From contig JAKPHF010000011.1 of assembly GCA_029550525.1 (NCBI GenBank), positions 30,058 through 94,057 on the forward strand: 64,000 nt of DNA. The letters are read 5' to 3'. This DNA comes from Planctomycetota bacterium (GTDB lineage: Bacteria > Planctomycetota > Phycisphaerae > UBA1845 > PWPN01). The notes beneath the pieces were generated by a model that saw nothing but the letters and a program-made list of their open reading frames with translations, did no database searches and was not told the origin of the DNA. Of this stretch, positions 34,553 to 43,503 are shown one piece after another (positions within the stretch are counted from its first letter, which is position 1; the number at the start of each line of letters is the position of its first letter). A program made the position numbers and the translations under genes.

Positions 34553-34581
34553 AGTACATGCGGCGAAATCCCGCATGTACT
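34546..34581 (-). terminator. Intrinsic terminator downstream of lutC
   Basis: AGTACATGCGG (34553-34563) pairs perfectly with CCGCATGTACT (34571-34581) around a 7-base loop. Read on the minus strand the stem is followed by TTTATTG. It lies 27 bases after the lutC stop codon and before the porin promoter, as expected for the end of the lut operon. Confidence 0.6.
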
Positions 34582-34608
34582 ATCTAAATAAAGCGATGCT
34601 GAAGAGGA

Positions 34609-35253
34609 TTATTCGAGGACGAGGACGTGAACGATGCCCGGTCCGTGCACGCCGGGAACCAGGATGCCCTCGATGTCGGCCGTCTTGCTCATGGCCGAGA
34701 TGAGCACTTCGTTGGCCGGAGGCGGCGTGGCCGCGGCACGCCCCCAGTCGAGCAGGTCGGGCACGATCTGTTCGGCCCGGACGATGGCGATGTGCGCGGG
34801 CACAGCCAGGCTGGCTAGACGCCGATGCCCTTCGCCGCTGACCACGCTCATACTGGCCGTTTCCGCGACAGCCATCCGCACGCCCGTAATGCCCACGTCC
34901 GCCGTGAAGGCGGCATCCGGATCATCCGGGTTGAGCAGGTCGATCCCGCAAGCCCGCAGGCCGGCCACAATCTCCTCGCGGGCCGGCATCTCTTCGTTCG
35001 GCACGATGGCGCTGCGGGCGCTCAACTGAGTGGTGAGTTCCAGCACCTTCTCCACCAGAGCTGCTTCGCCGCGCACCCGGTGCGGATGCATGCCCGATTG
35101 CTCCACGCGGCGAACGAAGACTTCGACCGGATTGTCCCCGCCGTTGACCACCCGGGCGATCTCGAGATCCTCGGGCAGATCGACGGTGGGTCCACGATGC
35201 GCCAGAGCGGCGGTAATGCGCGAGAAGAAGGCTGACTGCGATTCCGATGGCAT
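34609..35253 (-). CDS. lutC: L-lactate utilisation protein LutC (LUD domain)
   Basis: A 214-residue protein of the LUD family, the third subunit of the LutABC system that oxidises L-lactate to pyruvate. Visible: AAFTADVGITGVRMAVAETA, EGHRRLASLAVPAHIAIV, and the C-terminal SKTADIEGILVPGVHGPG, which match the LutC/YkgG pattern. It is the last gene of lutA-lutB-lutC, 53 bases after lutB, and is followed by a good intrinsic terminator. Confidence 0.92.
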   Translation of the reverse strand: MPSESQSAFFSRITAALAHRGPTVDLPEDLEIARVVNGGDNPVEVFVRRVEQSGMHPHRVRGEAALVEKVLELTTQLSARSAIVPNEEMPAREEIVAGLRACGIDLLNPDDPDAAFTADVGITGVRMAVAETASMSVVSGEGHRRLASLAVPAHIAIVRAEQIVPDLLDWGRAAATPPPANEVLISAMSKTADIEGILVPGVHGPGIVHVLVLE

Positions 35254-35306
35254 GACGACACCTGAATAGCGTGACCTGTCGGGTCAGCGCGAATCATGCG
35301 GAGGGA

Positions 35307-36779
35307 TCATCCTTCCGCGTTCTCCTGCTCGATCTCTTTCTGCAACTCGTCCCACCGGCTATGGAACGGCTTGGGCATGGTCGGAATGTCGCGATAGCGC
35401 GTCCATATGGCACCCGTGGCCGGCAGCTTGCGCTTCCAGCCGTCCCGAGCCCCCAGCTTCATGAACACGCGGCCCATTCTGGCCCCCATGCGGTACAGGA
35501 AGCTCGAGCTCATGCCCAACTTCCATCCCTTGAATCCCAGCTTCCACGACAGCGGGGCGTGACCGGCCTTGATCACGTCCTGCCGCAGATGAATCAGTTG
35601 CGTGGGCAGGTCGATGCGCACCGGGCACGCATCCAGACAAGCCCCGCACAAGCTGCATGCGCTGGGCAGATCGGCATACTGTGCAAGTGACGTGAACAGC
35701 GGGCTGATCACGCTGCCGATCGGTCCGGGATACGTCGCGTCATACGCGTGGCCGCCGATCTTGCGGTAGATCGGGCAGGCGTTCAGGCAGGCGCCGCAAC
35801 GGATGCAGCGCAGCGCTTCGCGGTACTCGCTGGCCAGCACCTTGGTGCGACCGTTGTCCAGCAAGACGAGGTGGAACTCCTCCGGTCCGTCGAAGTCGCC
35901 CGGTCGCCGCGGACCGCTGATGAGACTCGTATACGACGTGATCCGCTGTCCCGTTGCGCTCTTGCCCAGAAGTTTGAGGAACACCGGCAGATACTTCATC
36001 CGCGGGATGAGCTTCTCGATGCCCATCAGGCAGACCAGCCGTCGCGGCCGCGACGAGCAGAACCGCCCGTTCCCCTCATTGGTGACGATGACCACCGTGC
36101 CGGTGTCCGCCACCGCGAAGTTCGCCCCGATGATGCCCATGTCGGCTTCGAAGAACCGGTCTCGCAACACTTTGCGAGCCGCCTTGGTCAGCGTGGTGGG
36201 ATCATCCGAATATTCGATGCCCAGCTTGCGGGCAAACAGCTCGCCCACTTCCTCTTTGGGCTTGTGAGCCATGGGCGTGACGATGTGCGAGGGCTTTTCG
36301 TTGGCCAGCTGCAGGATGTACTCGCCCAGATCCGTCTCGAGCACGTTGAAGCCCGCCGCCTCCAGGGCGTGGTTCAGCTCGATTTCCTCGCTGACCATGG
36401 ACTTGCTCTTGACGATAAGCCGGGCCGACGCCGCCTGGGCGATCTCCGTGATGATCTGGTTGGCCTGGGCGCCGTCGGCCGCGAAATGCACGTGCCCGCC
36501 GTGCTCGCGGACGCGAGTGACGAACTGATCGAGATAGCGGTCGAGATTCTGCAGCGTATGCCGCTTGATGGTCGCCGCCAGTTCCCGCGTGGCCAGCGGC
36601 TCGGGCAGTTCCGGCAGGATGAGCCGCCGGGCGTCGTCCTTCATGCGGGCAGAACGATCGAAGATGGCGGCAATGCGCGGGTTGGTCGCCGCGTCGGCCG
36701 CCCGGTGCTTGAAATCGACTGCCGCCCCGGCATGCCCTGCCGAGGCGCCTTGTCCCGCAATCGGCAGTGAGACACTCAT
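35307..36779 (-). CDS. lutB: L-lactate utilisation iron-sulfur protein LutB
   Basis: A 490-residue protein with an N-terminal LUD domain and a C-terminal ferredoxin domain. The LUD part includes SKSMVSEEIELNHALEAAGF and TDLGEYILQLANEKPSHIV. Two 4Fe-4S motifs follow: CIRCGACLNACPIYRKIGG and CSLCGACLDACPVRIDLP (residues about 340-420). It transfers electrons from lactate oxidation, with LutA and LutC, probably toward the quinone pool. The start at 36779 overlaps the lutA stop in ATGA. About 75 residues of C-terminal extension, as usual in LutB, contain basic, aromatic segments. Confidence 0.95.
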   Translation of the reverse strand: MSVSLPIAGQGASAGHAGAAVDFKHRAADAATNPRIAAIFDRSARMKDDARRLILPELPEPLATRELAATIKRHTLQNLDRYLDQFVTRVREHGGHVHFAADGAQANQIITEIAQAASARLIVKSKSMVSEEIELNHALEAAGFNVLETDLGEYILQLANEKPSHIVTPMAHKPKEEVGELFARKLGIEYSDDPTTLTKAARKVLRDRFFEADMGIIGANFAVADTGTVVIVTNEGNGRFCSSRPRRLVCLMGIEKLIPRMKYLPVFLKLLGKSATGQRITSYTSLISGPRRPGDFDGPEEFHLVLLDNGRTKVLASEYREALRCIRCGACLNACPIYRKIGGHAYDATYPGPIGSVISPLFTSLAQYADLPSACSLCGACLDACPVRIDLPTQLIHLRQDVIKAGHAPLSWKLGFKGWKLGMSSSFLYRMGARMGRVFMKLGARDGWKRKLPATGAIWTRYRDIPTMPKPFHSRWDELQKEIEQENAEG

Positions 36780-37624
36780 GCCACCCTCCCGCCGTGGTGG
36801 GCCGCGCCCGCTTCGTGCGAACAGCAGCACGCGCGAGCCGGTACGCTCGCCGGCTCGCCTTGCATGCGGGCGTATAGATGCCGGTTGTTGCCTGCCTTCA
36901 TGGCCTGATCCAGCATGGTCGCCACGTGGACCGTCCGGATGTTCACGCCCTCGCGGTGCAGGGCCCCGATAATGTTGAGCGTGCAGCCGCCGTCGTTACA
37001 GATAAGCGTGTCGGCTCCCGTCGCCTTCACGCATGCGATCTTGTCCTGGACCATTGCCCCGGATATCTCGCCGAACTTCACCGCGAACGTGCCGCCGAAG
37101 CCGCAGCACTGATCGGCCTTCTCCAACGGCCGGTACTCCAGCCCACGAAACACCCGGATCAGGCTGAGGATATCCTCGATCGACATACCGATGCCACGGT
37201 TATGGCAACTGTAATGGAAAGTCGCTACCGCCTTGTACGGCAGGTCCCACGCCGACCAGTCCACCTTGAGCTTTTTCTGCAGAAACTCGGTGAACTCGAA
37301 CGTCTTGGCCGCCAGTTCTTCTGCCCGCCGGTGCATGACCGGATCGTTTCGCAGCAGGTGGGGGAAGTACTCGCGAACGACGGAGCAGCAGGAACCCGAC
37401 GGCGTGACCACCGTCTCGGCGTCGGCGAAAACGTCGATCATGCGCCGGGCGATCGCCGCCGCCTCGTCGAGATAGCCGCTGTTGAGCGCCGGCTGACCGC
37501 AGCAGGTCTGCTCGGAGGGAAAATCGGTCTTGATCCCCAGCCGGTGCAGCACCCGAACCACCGACTCGGCCACTTCGGGAAAATACAGATCCGTCAGGCA
37601 GGTGACAAAAAGCGAAACTCGCAT
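36776..37624 (-). CDS. lutA: L-lactate utilisation protein LutA (CCG-domain Fe-S oxidoreductase)
   Basis: A 282-residue protein with the two cysteine-rich CCG domains that bind an unusual iron-sulfur cofactor in this family. The first domain has SEQTCCGQPALNSGY and PSGSCCSVVREYFPHL. The second has HYSCHNRGIGM and DQCCGFGGTFAVKFGEIS. It acts with LutB and LutC in L-lactate to pyruvate oxidation. The extra 40 residues at the C-terminus (with RACCCSHEAGAAHH) are Cys- and His-rich and not usual for the family. It is translationally coupled to lutB. Confidence 0.95.
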   Translation of the reverse strand: MRVSLFVTCLTDLYFPEVAESVVRVLHRLGIKTDFPSEQTCCGQPALNSGYLDEAAAIARRMIDVFADAETVVTPSGSCCSVVREYFPHLLRNDPVMHRRAEELAAKTFEFTEFLQKKLKVDWSAWDLPYKAVATFHYSCHNRGIGMSIEDILSLIRVFRGLEYRPLEKADQCCGFGGTFAVKFGEISGAMVQDKIACVKATGADTLICNDGGCTLNIIGALHREGVNIRTVHVATMLDQAMKAGNNRHLYARMQGEPASVPARACCCSHEAGAAHHGGRVA

Positions 37625-37667
37625 GACTTCCTTCCCAACCGCGCAAGCTGCGCCGCCGGCGGGGCGA

Positions 37668-38036
37668 CTATAGGATGATTTGTTCTCCGCGCTGTATGAA
37701 GACGAACACCAACACCAGCGTCAGGGCCAGCACCAGCGCCCCGAGGAAAAAGCCGATCCACGAGAGTCGTTGCCGGTCGTTGCGCCGCTGTCCGGCGCTG
37801 TTCAGCCCGAAACCGAATCCGGCTCCCGACAAGAGAAGTGTCACCGCGGCGGCGAGCAGAACCGCCATCTTGCCTCGCGGCCCGTACAGGAATACGAAGT
37901 CCTGGCTCGCCAATCCTCGTTTCAAGAAGAAGCCCATCACGCCGGCCATGCCTGCAAACGTGAACAAGGACAGCAACGACGCGAGGAAACTGGCCTTCGC
38001 CTGGTCTTCGAATCGGCGGAGGGAAAACTTGGCCAC
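37668..38036 (-). CDS. Small membrane protein upstream of lutA, function unknown
   Basis: A 122-residue protein with three hydrophobic segments (FLASLLSLFTFAGMAGVMGFF, MAVLLAAAVTLLLSGAGFGFG and WIGFFLGALVLALTLVLVFVF) and a basic N-terminus. It starts at a GTG (38036) preceded by GGAGAG. It lies 43 bases upstream of lutA on the same strand and may be the first gene of the operon. No family is recognised. A role in membrane attachment or lactate entry would be a guess from position only. Confidence 0.65.
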   Translation of the reverse strand: MAKFSLRRFEDQAKASFLASLLSLFTFAGMAGVMGFFLKRGLASQDFVFLYGPRGKMAVLLAAAVTLLLSGAGFGFGLNSAGQRRNDRQRLSWIGFFLGALVLALTLVLVFVFIQRGEQIIL

Positions 38037-38303
38037 GAGGTCTCTCCAGTACGAACAGGATCAGATGATCGTTCCGGCCCGTCCCGGCGACAACATGCTC
38101 CCACCGTGACCGTGATCGGGTCGGTCAACTCCCGGGCCAAGCATCATAGGCTGGCCGGGCAAGTTGCCGCCCATCTTATCCGGCCGTTCCCGAGCTGGGT
38201 AGGCCCGGGTCCGGGCAAGCCGGTTCCCCGGCCATCATGGACCCCTCACCCGAGGGTGTCAAGCAGTCCTGATTTTGTCCTCTCCTCGCGGTATACTCAG
38301 AGT
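38037..38303. other. Divergent intergenic region before the CBM/BACON gene
   Basis: A 267-base spacer between divergent genes. It holds the TATACT box of the plus-strand gene at 38292-38297. No clear hairpin was found and no further gene is supported. Confidence 0.4.
38292..38303 (+). promoter_or_regulatory. TATACT -10 element 6 bases before the start codon (possible leaderless mRNA)
   Basis: TATACT (38292-38297) is followed by CAGAGT and then ATG at 38304. Transcription starting about 7 bases after the -10 box would begin at or beside the start codon. No ribosome-binding site is visible upstream of that ATG, which fits a leaderless message. The -35 region (CTGATT at 38269) is weak. Confidence 0.4.
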
Positions 38304-39407
38304 ATGCGACCCGGCGAGATCCATCTTTCGAGGGCGCTGCTCCTGTCCATCGGCTTGCTCATCGCGCTGCCCGCTCCCGTCCGGGCCGGGACAAACCTGA
38401 TCCGCAACGGGGGCTTCGAGGAGGGCCCGGGCGAGTACCCCGGCGTGGGCAAGTACTGGGAGACCAACGACGGTCAGCCTCATCCCGCCATCAACGGGCT
38501 GACCGGCGAGACCAAGCACGCCGGCAACTGGTCGCAGTGGCTCAAGGCTCATTCGACCTGGGATCTCGGAGCCGTCCGCCAGGTTTCGGCCTACAACTCG
38601 GTCACCCCTGGCAAAACCTACCGCATCCAGGCCTGGATCAAGACCGCCAACGTCGGCAACCCGGCGGGCTGGTACGTCTTCGGCCTTTGGTGGTTCCAGG
38701 GCGACGCGTACCTGGGCGACTCCAAGATGCCTCGCCAGGAGACCAACAACTACGACTGGCGGCTGATCTCGTGGACCGCCGTCGCTCCGCCCGGCGCGGA
38801 TCGTGTCGCCGCCGTGCTCACCCGCCACACCGACGGCGACGTCTGGTACGACGACGTCTTCATCGGCGAGGAGTCGCCCGGCACGCCGGAGATCGTCTGC
38901 ATGCCTCCGACCTTCGATCGCCGCGTCCGCCGCGGCGGCAGCCTGCCCGACGACTCGTTCACCATCCACAACGCAGGCGGCGGCACGCTCAACTACACCG
39001 TCGCGAGCGACGTGAGCTGGATCACCGTTTCTCCCGAGAGCGGTATCAGCACGGGCGACGTCAACACCTGCGTCATCACGTATTCCGTCTCGAGCCTGGC
39101 CGTCAGCGAGTACGTCGGCAGCCTGACCGTCATCGATCCGGCCGCCGTCAACTCTCCGCAGACGGTGAGAGTGACATTGCGCGTCACCATCCCCGGTGAT
39201 TTTAACCTTGACGGCGATGTGGACCTGGAGGATTTCGGCACCTTCCAGATTTGCTATTCGGGTCCGGGGGTCCCTCAACTCGACGCCGCCTGCAGCGAGG
39301 CCCGGCTCGACGACGACACCGACGTGGACCTCGACGACTTCGCGCTGTGGCAAACCTGCTTCAGCGGCCCCGCCGGCCCCGTCAATCCCGTCTGCACCGG
39401 ACACTGA
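38304..39407 (+). CDS. Secreted protein with carbohydrate-binding, BACON-like and dockerin-like domains
   Basis: Secreted protein of 367 residues with signal peptide (LLLSIGLLIALPAPVRA). Residues about 28-200 resemble a CBM4/9-type jelly roll (NLIRNGGFEEGPGEYPG at its start, DVWYDDVFIGEE at its end). Residues about 205-300 form a BACON-like Ig domain (NYTVASDVSWITVSPESG). The C-terminus is a pair of Ca-binding dockerin-like repeats (GDFNLDGDVDLEDFGTFQIC and DDTDVDLDDFALWQTC). It has no catalytic domain, so a binding or adhesion role is likely. It shares its ending with three other loci in the window. Convergent with the giant amidase gene. Confidence 0.85.
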   Translation: MRPGEIHLSRALLLSIGLLIALPAPVRAGTNLIRNGGFEEGPGEYPGVGKYWETNDGQPHPAINGLTGETKHAGNWSQWLKAHSTWDLGAVRQVSAYNSVTPGKTYRIQAWIKTANVGNPAGWYVFGLWWFQGDAYLGDSKMPRQETNNYDWRLISWTAVAPPGADRVAAVLTRHTDGDVWYDDVFIGEESPGTPEIVCMPPTFDRRVRRGGSLPDDSFTIHNAGGGTLNYTVASDVSWITVSPESGISTGDVNTCVITYSVSSLAVSEYVGSLTVIDPAAVNSPQTVRVTLRVTIPGDFNLDGDVDLEDFGTFQICYSGPGVPQLDAACSEARLDDDTDVDLDDFALWQTCFSGPAGPVNPVCTGH

Positions 39408-39445
39408 GGCACCGACGCGGGGGCATCTTGCCCGCCTGTCTTCTT

Positions 39446-39512
39446 CACGAACACGCTGGTTCGTGCATTATAATTGGCACAACAGATGTGAGGCGGGCGG
39501 GGCGCCCGCCTC
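39446..39512. terminator. Two hairpins between convergent dockerin-protein genes
   Basis: CACGAAC (39446-39452) pairs with GTTCGTG (39459-39465), followed by CATTATAATT. GAGGCGGGCG (39490-39499) pairs with CGCCCGCCTC (39503-39512). They lie between the convergent stop codons and could stop transcription from either side. The text GGGGGCATCTTGCCCGCC at 39419-39436 adds a third imperfect stem. Confidence 0.45.
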
Positions 39513-39535
39513 CAGCATCCAAACGGATGTGTCGG

Positions 39536-42500
39536 TCAGTCCAAACACGCCGGATCCGCCGTGATTCCGGGCCCTTGCAGACAACGCTGGAATATCTGCA
39601 CATCAGCGGCGTCCACGTCGAGGTCGCCGTCGAGGCTCATGTTTTGACACTGCGGGTCGGTCGGGACGACGCCGGTGGCATTCACGCACGCCTGCAGCAT
39701 TCCGAAGTCTTCCAGGTCCACGTCGCCATCGCCGTCAAAGTCCATCTGCAGCGGACAAGATTGCTCGATGGAATCCAGGTACACCGTAATGGGCCCGGCC
39801 GTATCGACCACCGAGAACGCCAGATGTTCGAGGACCACCTTCCCGTTGGCCGCATCGAGCCGGCCGTCGCCCGTGAACGGTATGACGTTCCCGGAATTGG
39901 CCGCGAACGTGATCGTCTGCCAGACGCCGGGTTGCGCGGTGACCAGCACGCCTTGCGGTCCGCCGTCCGGCACGACAGACGTCGCGCCAATCCACTCGAT
40001 GGAACCCGACGATCCGCCATCCGATCCGATGGGACCATCCACACCCGTTTCGCGCACGCCCAGCGCCAGCCGGAACGATCCCTCGTCCACCCGCAGACGT
40101 ACGCGCAGCACCCGGCGCAGATCGATGATCGGGTTGGGCAAGAACGGGGCTTGGCTGGTGGTCAGTCGCAGCCAGCGCGTGGGGTGGGTATCCACCCACT
40201 GCCACTGCACCTGATAGACCTTGCCGCCGTCGAATCCCGGGACGGCGTCGGACACACCCGCTACATTGGGCGACGCCAGCAGGTGCCCCACCGTCGTGCC
40301 CGAGTATCGCGGCAACCGGAACAGCACCTGCGTGCTGTTGGCATAGCCCTCAAAGTCACTGATCGAATCGGGCGCGAACGGGCATCCTGCCGGCACCAGG
40401 AACGACATCGCACGTTGCATGAGGAGAGCGCGGACGTCGCTCGAGCCGATGGTCTCGAACGGGAAGCCCAGCATGATCAGGCGGTACGTGCCCGAGTCGT
40501 ATTGGATTGCCGCCGTGCGCGGCGGAGACGTGGAGTACTGCAGCACGCTCACAGCGCCGGGCTGCGGCTCGATCACGTCGGCGAATTCGGCCGCGTACGG
40601 CGCGCCGCCGGCCGGGCTGAAGTTGAACGCGCCGACGTCGGCGAACACGCCGCCCGAGCCGATCACGTTGTACGTGCCGGAGGCATCCGCGACGTAATTG
40701 GCCCGCAGCACGTTCTCATAAAACGACCGGCCCGCCTCGCGATAGTCCAGTTCAAAGCCGATCTCCGAGCCCGATACGAACAGACTGCCGCCCGCGTTCA
40801 GATAGTTGGTGACCAGTGCCTGTTCGACGCTGTCGAACGTCTTGTGCGCAACACCTTCCTCGCCCAGGATCCAGACCAGCCCGCGGTAATCGGTCAAGGG
40901 TACCGCCCTGGAGATGATCGCTTCATTCGTGGCATAGTCGAAGCTCATGTCCGCCGCCGCCAGCGCCGTCGCATGCTGGACCGCGTAGTCGAACGAGTTC
41001 ACCTTGCGGGCGATCTGCCGCTCCATGGCCCCGGCCGGGATGGTCTGGACGTAATTTTGCTGGCGGGTCACGCGATCGAATCCATCGACGATCAGCACTC
41101 GCGACGGGCCCTGGACCGCCCGACGTACCGCCATCGTCGGCGACGGCATCGACTCACCGCCCGCATTGATCGCCGTGACGCGCAGGTACACCGTTTCGTC
41201 CGCCGGAATGTCGCTCAACGCGACCGATTGCACGTTCCCGACGGTGATCGCGTTGCCGAAACCGTAACCGTTGCTCGATCGGTAGATCTTGTAGCCGGTG
41301 GCAGGATCACCGCTCGCCGGCGACGCCGGCCGTGACGCACCCGGTGTCCATGAGACCACCACCAAGCCGTCGCCGCTGCTTCTCGCCCGCACCTGCTCGG
41401 GCGGATCGGGCGGAAACACCGCCGGCACCTGCGTCCCGGGGAACCGGCTGGCGTCCGACAAGAACTGGATGATCGCGTTGACCGTGGATCGTGCCACGGC
41501 ATCCCGCACCGCGACGTTCCGCAGGTTGGCGGCATCCTCCGCGTTGTCGTGGTAGGCGATCTCCAGCAGCGTGGCCTCGAATTCGTTGCCGTTGTTGCCC
41601 GTGCTGATGGCCCCGTACGCAAACGATGCGTGATACGTGTTGGGGTTCCGCACGCCCCAGGGATACTCGAACAGGTTATGCAGGGCGAGCATGTCCGCCT
41701 CGACCTTCTCGCCCACCAGCGTGGCAAATGCGAGTTGATGCGTCGTGCCCGCCGTGCCCTCGTTGTACAACGCGACCGTGCCCTTGGCCGAGCCGCTCGA
41801 GGCGTTGGTGTGAAACTCCATGTACACGCGCCGCCACCGCTCGGTCGTGCCGCCGATCCGGTTCATCTCGCGGGCCCAGCGGGCCGCCGTGCCCACGTTG
41901 TCGTCGGAGTCGGTCGAACAGCAGTTCCAAATGGACGTCGGCAGGCCCCGGGCGTTGATGCCGGCTTCGCTTTCCGCCCAGTAGCGTGATGCTTCCTCCT
42001 CACGCGGATAGCCGCTCACCCGTCCCGGCCCCGCCCCCACCACGTTGCCCATGCCGTTGCCGAAACGGATGGCGTCCGCCGTCACCGTGCCGCTCACGGT
42101 GGAGCGGTTGGAGATCTCCACATACCCGCCCGTACCCGCTTCGAAGTAGTAGTTGCCCAGCCAGATCCAACCTCGGCCCACCCGGCTGTGATCGATGACC
42201 ACTTCGGCCGTGCCGCCGCTGTGGCGGATCCGATAGGTCTGGGGAACGCCGTCGGTGCGATAGGGCGTCCAGCAGTAGACGGGATAGAAGTCGGCGGCCG
42301 GGATGTTCGGCGTATACCGGGCGGTGGCTGTCTCCGACGTGCTGGCCGCGATCCGGCGGGAGCGCACGCCGCTGTTCACCACGCCGTTCTCGTAGTAGAC
42401 GCTCACGGACGTGTCGGATATCCACGAACCCGTGAACGTCACGCCGGCATCATCGTTGTCCAACACGATTTCCGTGGTCTGGTATCCGATGGGCCGGTAG

Positions 42501-43228
42501 GGGACCACGACCGCTCCCGCGTTGTAGCAGTAGTTGGCGAACAAGTTGAGCTGATCGATATTGCCGTAGTCTTCGTTCATGCTGTGCATGAGCGGCCGCT
42601 GCAAGCCCCAGCTCGATGTACCGGCCGTCCAGCCGTGACCCGCGCTGCAGTAGACTACCACACCGGTCAGGGCTCCCACGGGCTGTCCGTCGGCGTGGGC
42701 ACTCGGCACGCCGAAGGCGGTTCGAACGTCCACGTCGGTAGGTTCGATCGCGTCCTCTTTGTCCGGTGCGTCCGCATGCAAGTCCGGTGCTGCGTCCGGT
42801 AACGGCTGCGCTTGTGACACATATGCGCCCATCGGCACGTACTCGCCCCTGCCGATCCGGATGCTCACGCTCATGCCGGCCAGCGGCACATCGAACGCGG
42901 CGCGTAGCAACTCATCGATGGCTTCGGCCTGCGATTCGCCGATAAGCAGAGGAGTGCCACCAACCGGCACTGTGATGCGCACGTGTCCCACTTGCTGTTC
43001 ATCGACGCTTACGTCGTCGAGCACCGTGCCGCTCGGCAACAGGGAAGCCCCGCTCGCGTCCAGCGGCTGGCCCGCCTCCCGGAGCGCGGCGGAGAGCCGC
43101 TGATAGGTCGGATCGTCAACGTTGAACTCGCCGGACGGCGGCGTGGACGCATCGCCGAGGCTCAATCCGGTCGACGCCAAGAGCACAAGAACGCTGCAAG
43201 TCGAAGTGGCCATGGAAAGGTGTTTCAT
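39536..43228 (-). CDS. Large secreted N-acetylmuramoyl-L-alanine amidase-like protein with golvesin-type insert, FN3 and dockerin
   Basis: A 1230-residue protein with signal peptide (the ATG at 43228 is preceded by GGAGGG). The zinc amidase_3 domain is split. Its first half has VVVYCSAGHGWTAG (His about 198) and SMNEDYGNIDQLNLFANYC. The second half has RRVYMEFHTNASSG (zinc His about 473) and ATLLEIAYHDNAED (catalytic Glu about 556). Between them, residues about 261-389, sits a golvesin/Xly-type beta domain (GSWISDTSVSVYYENGV). After the amidase come a fibronectin-III domain (PPEQVRARSSGDGLVVVSWT), a GATase-like region (VLIVDGFDRVTRQQNYV to LFVSGSEIGFEL), a beta-sandwich and two dockerin-like repeats. 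Predicted to remodel peptidoglycan or act on other cells. Confidence 0.88.
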   Translation of the reverse strand: MKHLSMATSTCSVLVLLASTGLSLGDASTPPSGEFNVDDPTYQRLSAALREAGQPLDASGASLLPSGTVLDDVSVDEQQVGHVRITVPVGGTPLLIGESQAEAIDELLRAAFDVPLAGMSVSIRIGRGEYVPMGAYVSQAQPLPDAAPDLHADAPDKEDAIEPTDVDVRTAFGVPSAHADGQPVGALTGVVVYCSAGHGWTAGTSSWGLQRPLMHSMNEDYGNIDQLNLFANYCYNAGAVVVPYRPIGYQTTEIVLDNDDAGVTFTGSWISDTSVSVYYENGVVNSGVRSRRIAASTSETATARYTPNIPAADFYPVYCWTPYRTDGVPQTYRIRHSGGTAEVVIDHSRVGRGWIWLGNYYFEAGTGGYVEISNRSTVSGTVTADAIRFGNGMGNVVGAGPGRVSGYPREEEASRYWAESEAGINARGLPTSIWNCCSTDSDDNVGTAARWAREMNRIGGTTERWRRVYMEFHTNASSGSAKGTVALYNEGTAGTTHQLAFATLVGEKVEADMLALHNLFEYPWGVRNPNTYHASFAYGAISTGNNGNEFEATLLEIAYHDNAEDAANLRNVAVRDAVARSTVNAIIQFLSDASRFPGTQVPAVFPPDPPEQVRARSSGDGLVVVSWTPGASRPASPASGDPATGYKIYRSSNGYGFGNAITVGNVQSVALSDIPADETVYLRVTAINAGGESMPSPTMAVRRAVQGPSRVLIVDGFDRVTRQQNYVQTIPAGAMERQIARKVNSFDYAVQHATALAAADMSFDYATNEAIISRAVPLTDYRGLVWILGEEGVAHKTFDSVEQALVTNYLNAGGSLFVSGSEIGFELDYREAGRSFYENVLRANYVADASGTYNVIGSGGVFADVGAFNFSPAGGAPYAAEFADVIEPQPGAVSVLQYSTSPPRTAAIQYDSGTYRLIMLGFPFETIGSSDVRALLMQRAMSFLVPAGCPFAPDSISDFEGYANSTQVLFRLPRYSGTTVGHLLASPNVAGVSDAVPGFDGGKVYQVQWQWVDTHPTRWLRLTTSQAPFLPNPIIDLRRVLRVRLRVDEGSFRLALGVRETGVDGPIGSDGGSSGSIEWIGATSVVPDGGPQGVLVTAQPGVWQTITFAANSGNVIPFTGDGRLDAANGKVVLEHLAFSVVDTAGPITVYLDSIEQSCPLQMDFDGDGDVDLEDFGMLQACVNATGVVPTDPQCQNMSLDGDLDVDAADVQIFQRCLQGPGITADPACLD

Positions 43229-43503
43229 CAAGCTCCCTCCGTAAGCCATTATACATTTCTGTAACCTTCAATGACATCCCATGGAAGCCCATCGCCGCGC
43301 CGGACCCGTGAGCCAATGCTTCTCCGAGGCGGCGTCCATTCTCCCCAAGTCCTGATTTCATCATCGGTTACTCACGATGCTCTTCGGTTCTCCGCAGCTT
43401 CTCATCGTCGCGTCGCCGTGTCCCCGCGTCGCCCTGTCATTCTTCAGCTCCCGCTGGCCTTCCGCCCGCTCGGCCGGTAGCCTTACAGAGGGAGGTCTCG
43501 CCC
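43229..43503. other. Divergent intergenic region with promoter and CGCGTCGCC repeat words
   Basis: On the minus strand TATAAT (43248-43253) lies 20 bases upstream of the amidase start, with GGAGGG between them. At 43406-43440 the plus strand reads GTCGCGTCGCCGTGTCCCCG then CGTCGCCCTGTCATTCTTC, related to the repeat at 30599-30625. GAGGGAGG at about 43489 is the ribosome-binding site of the following gene. Confidence 0.5.
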
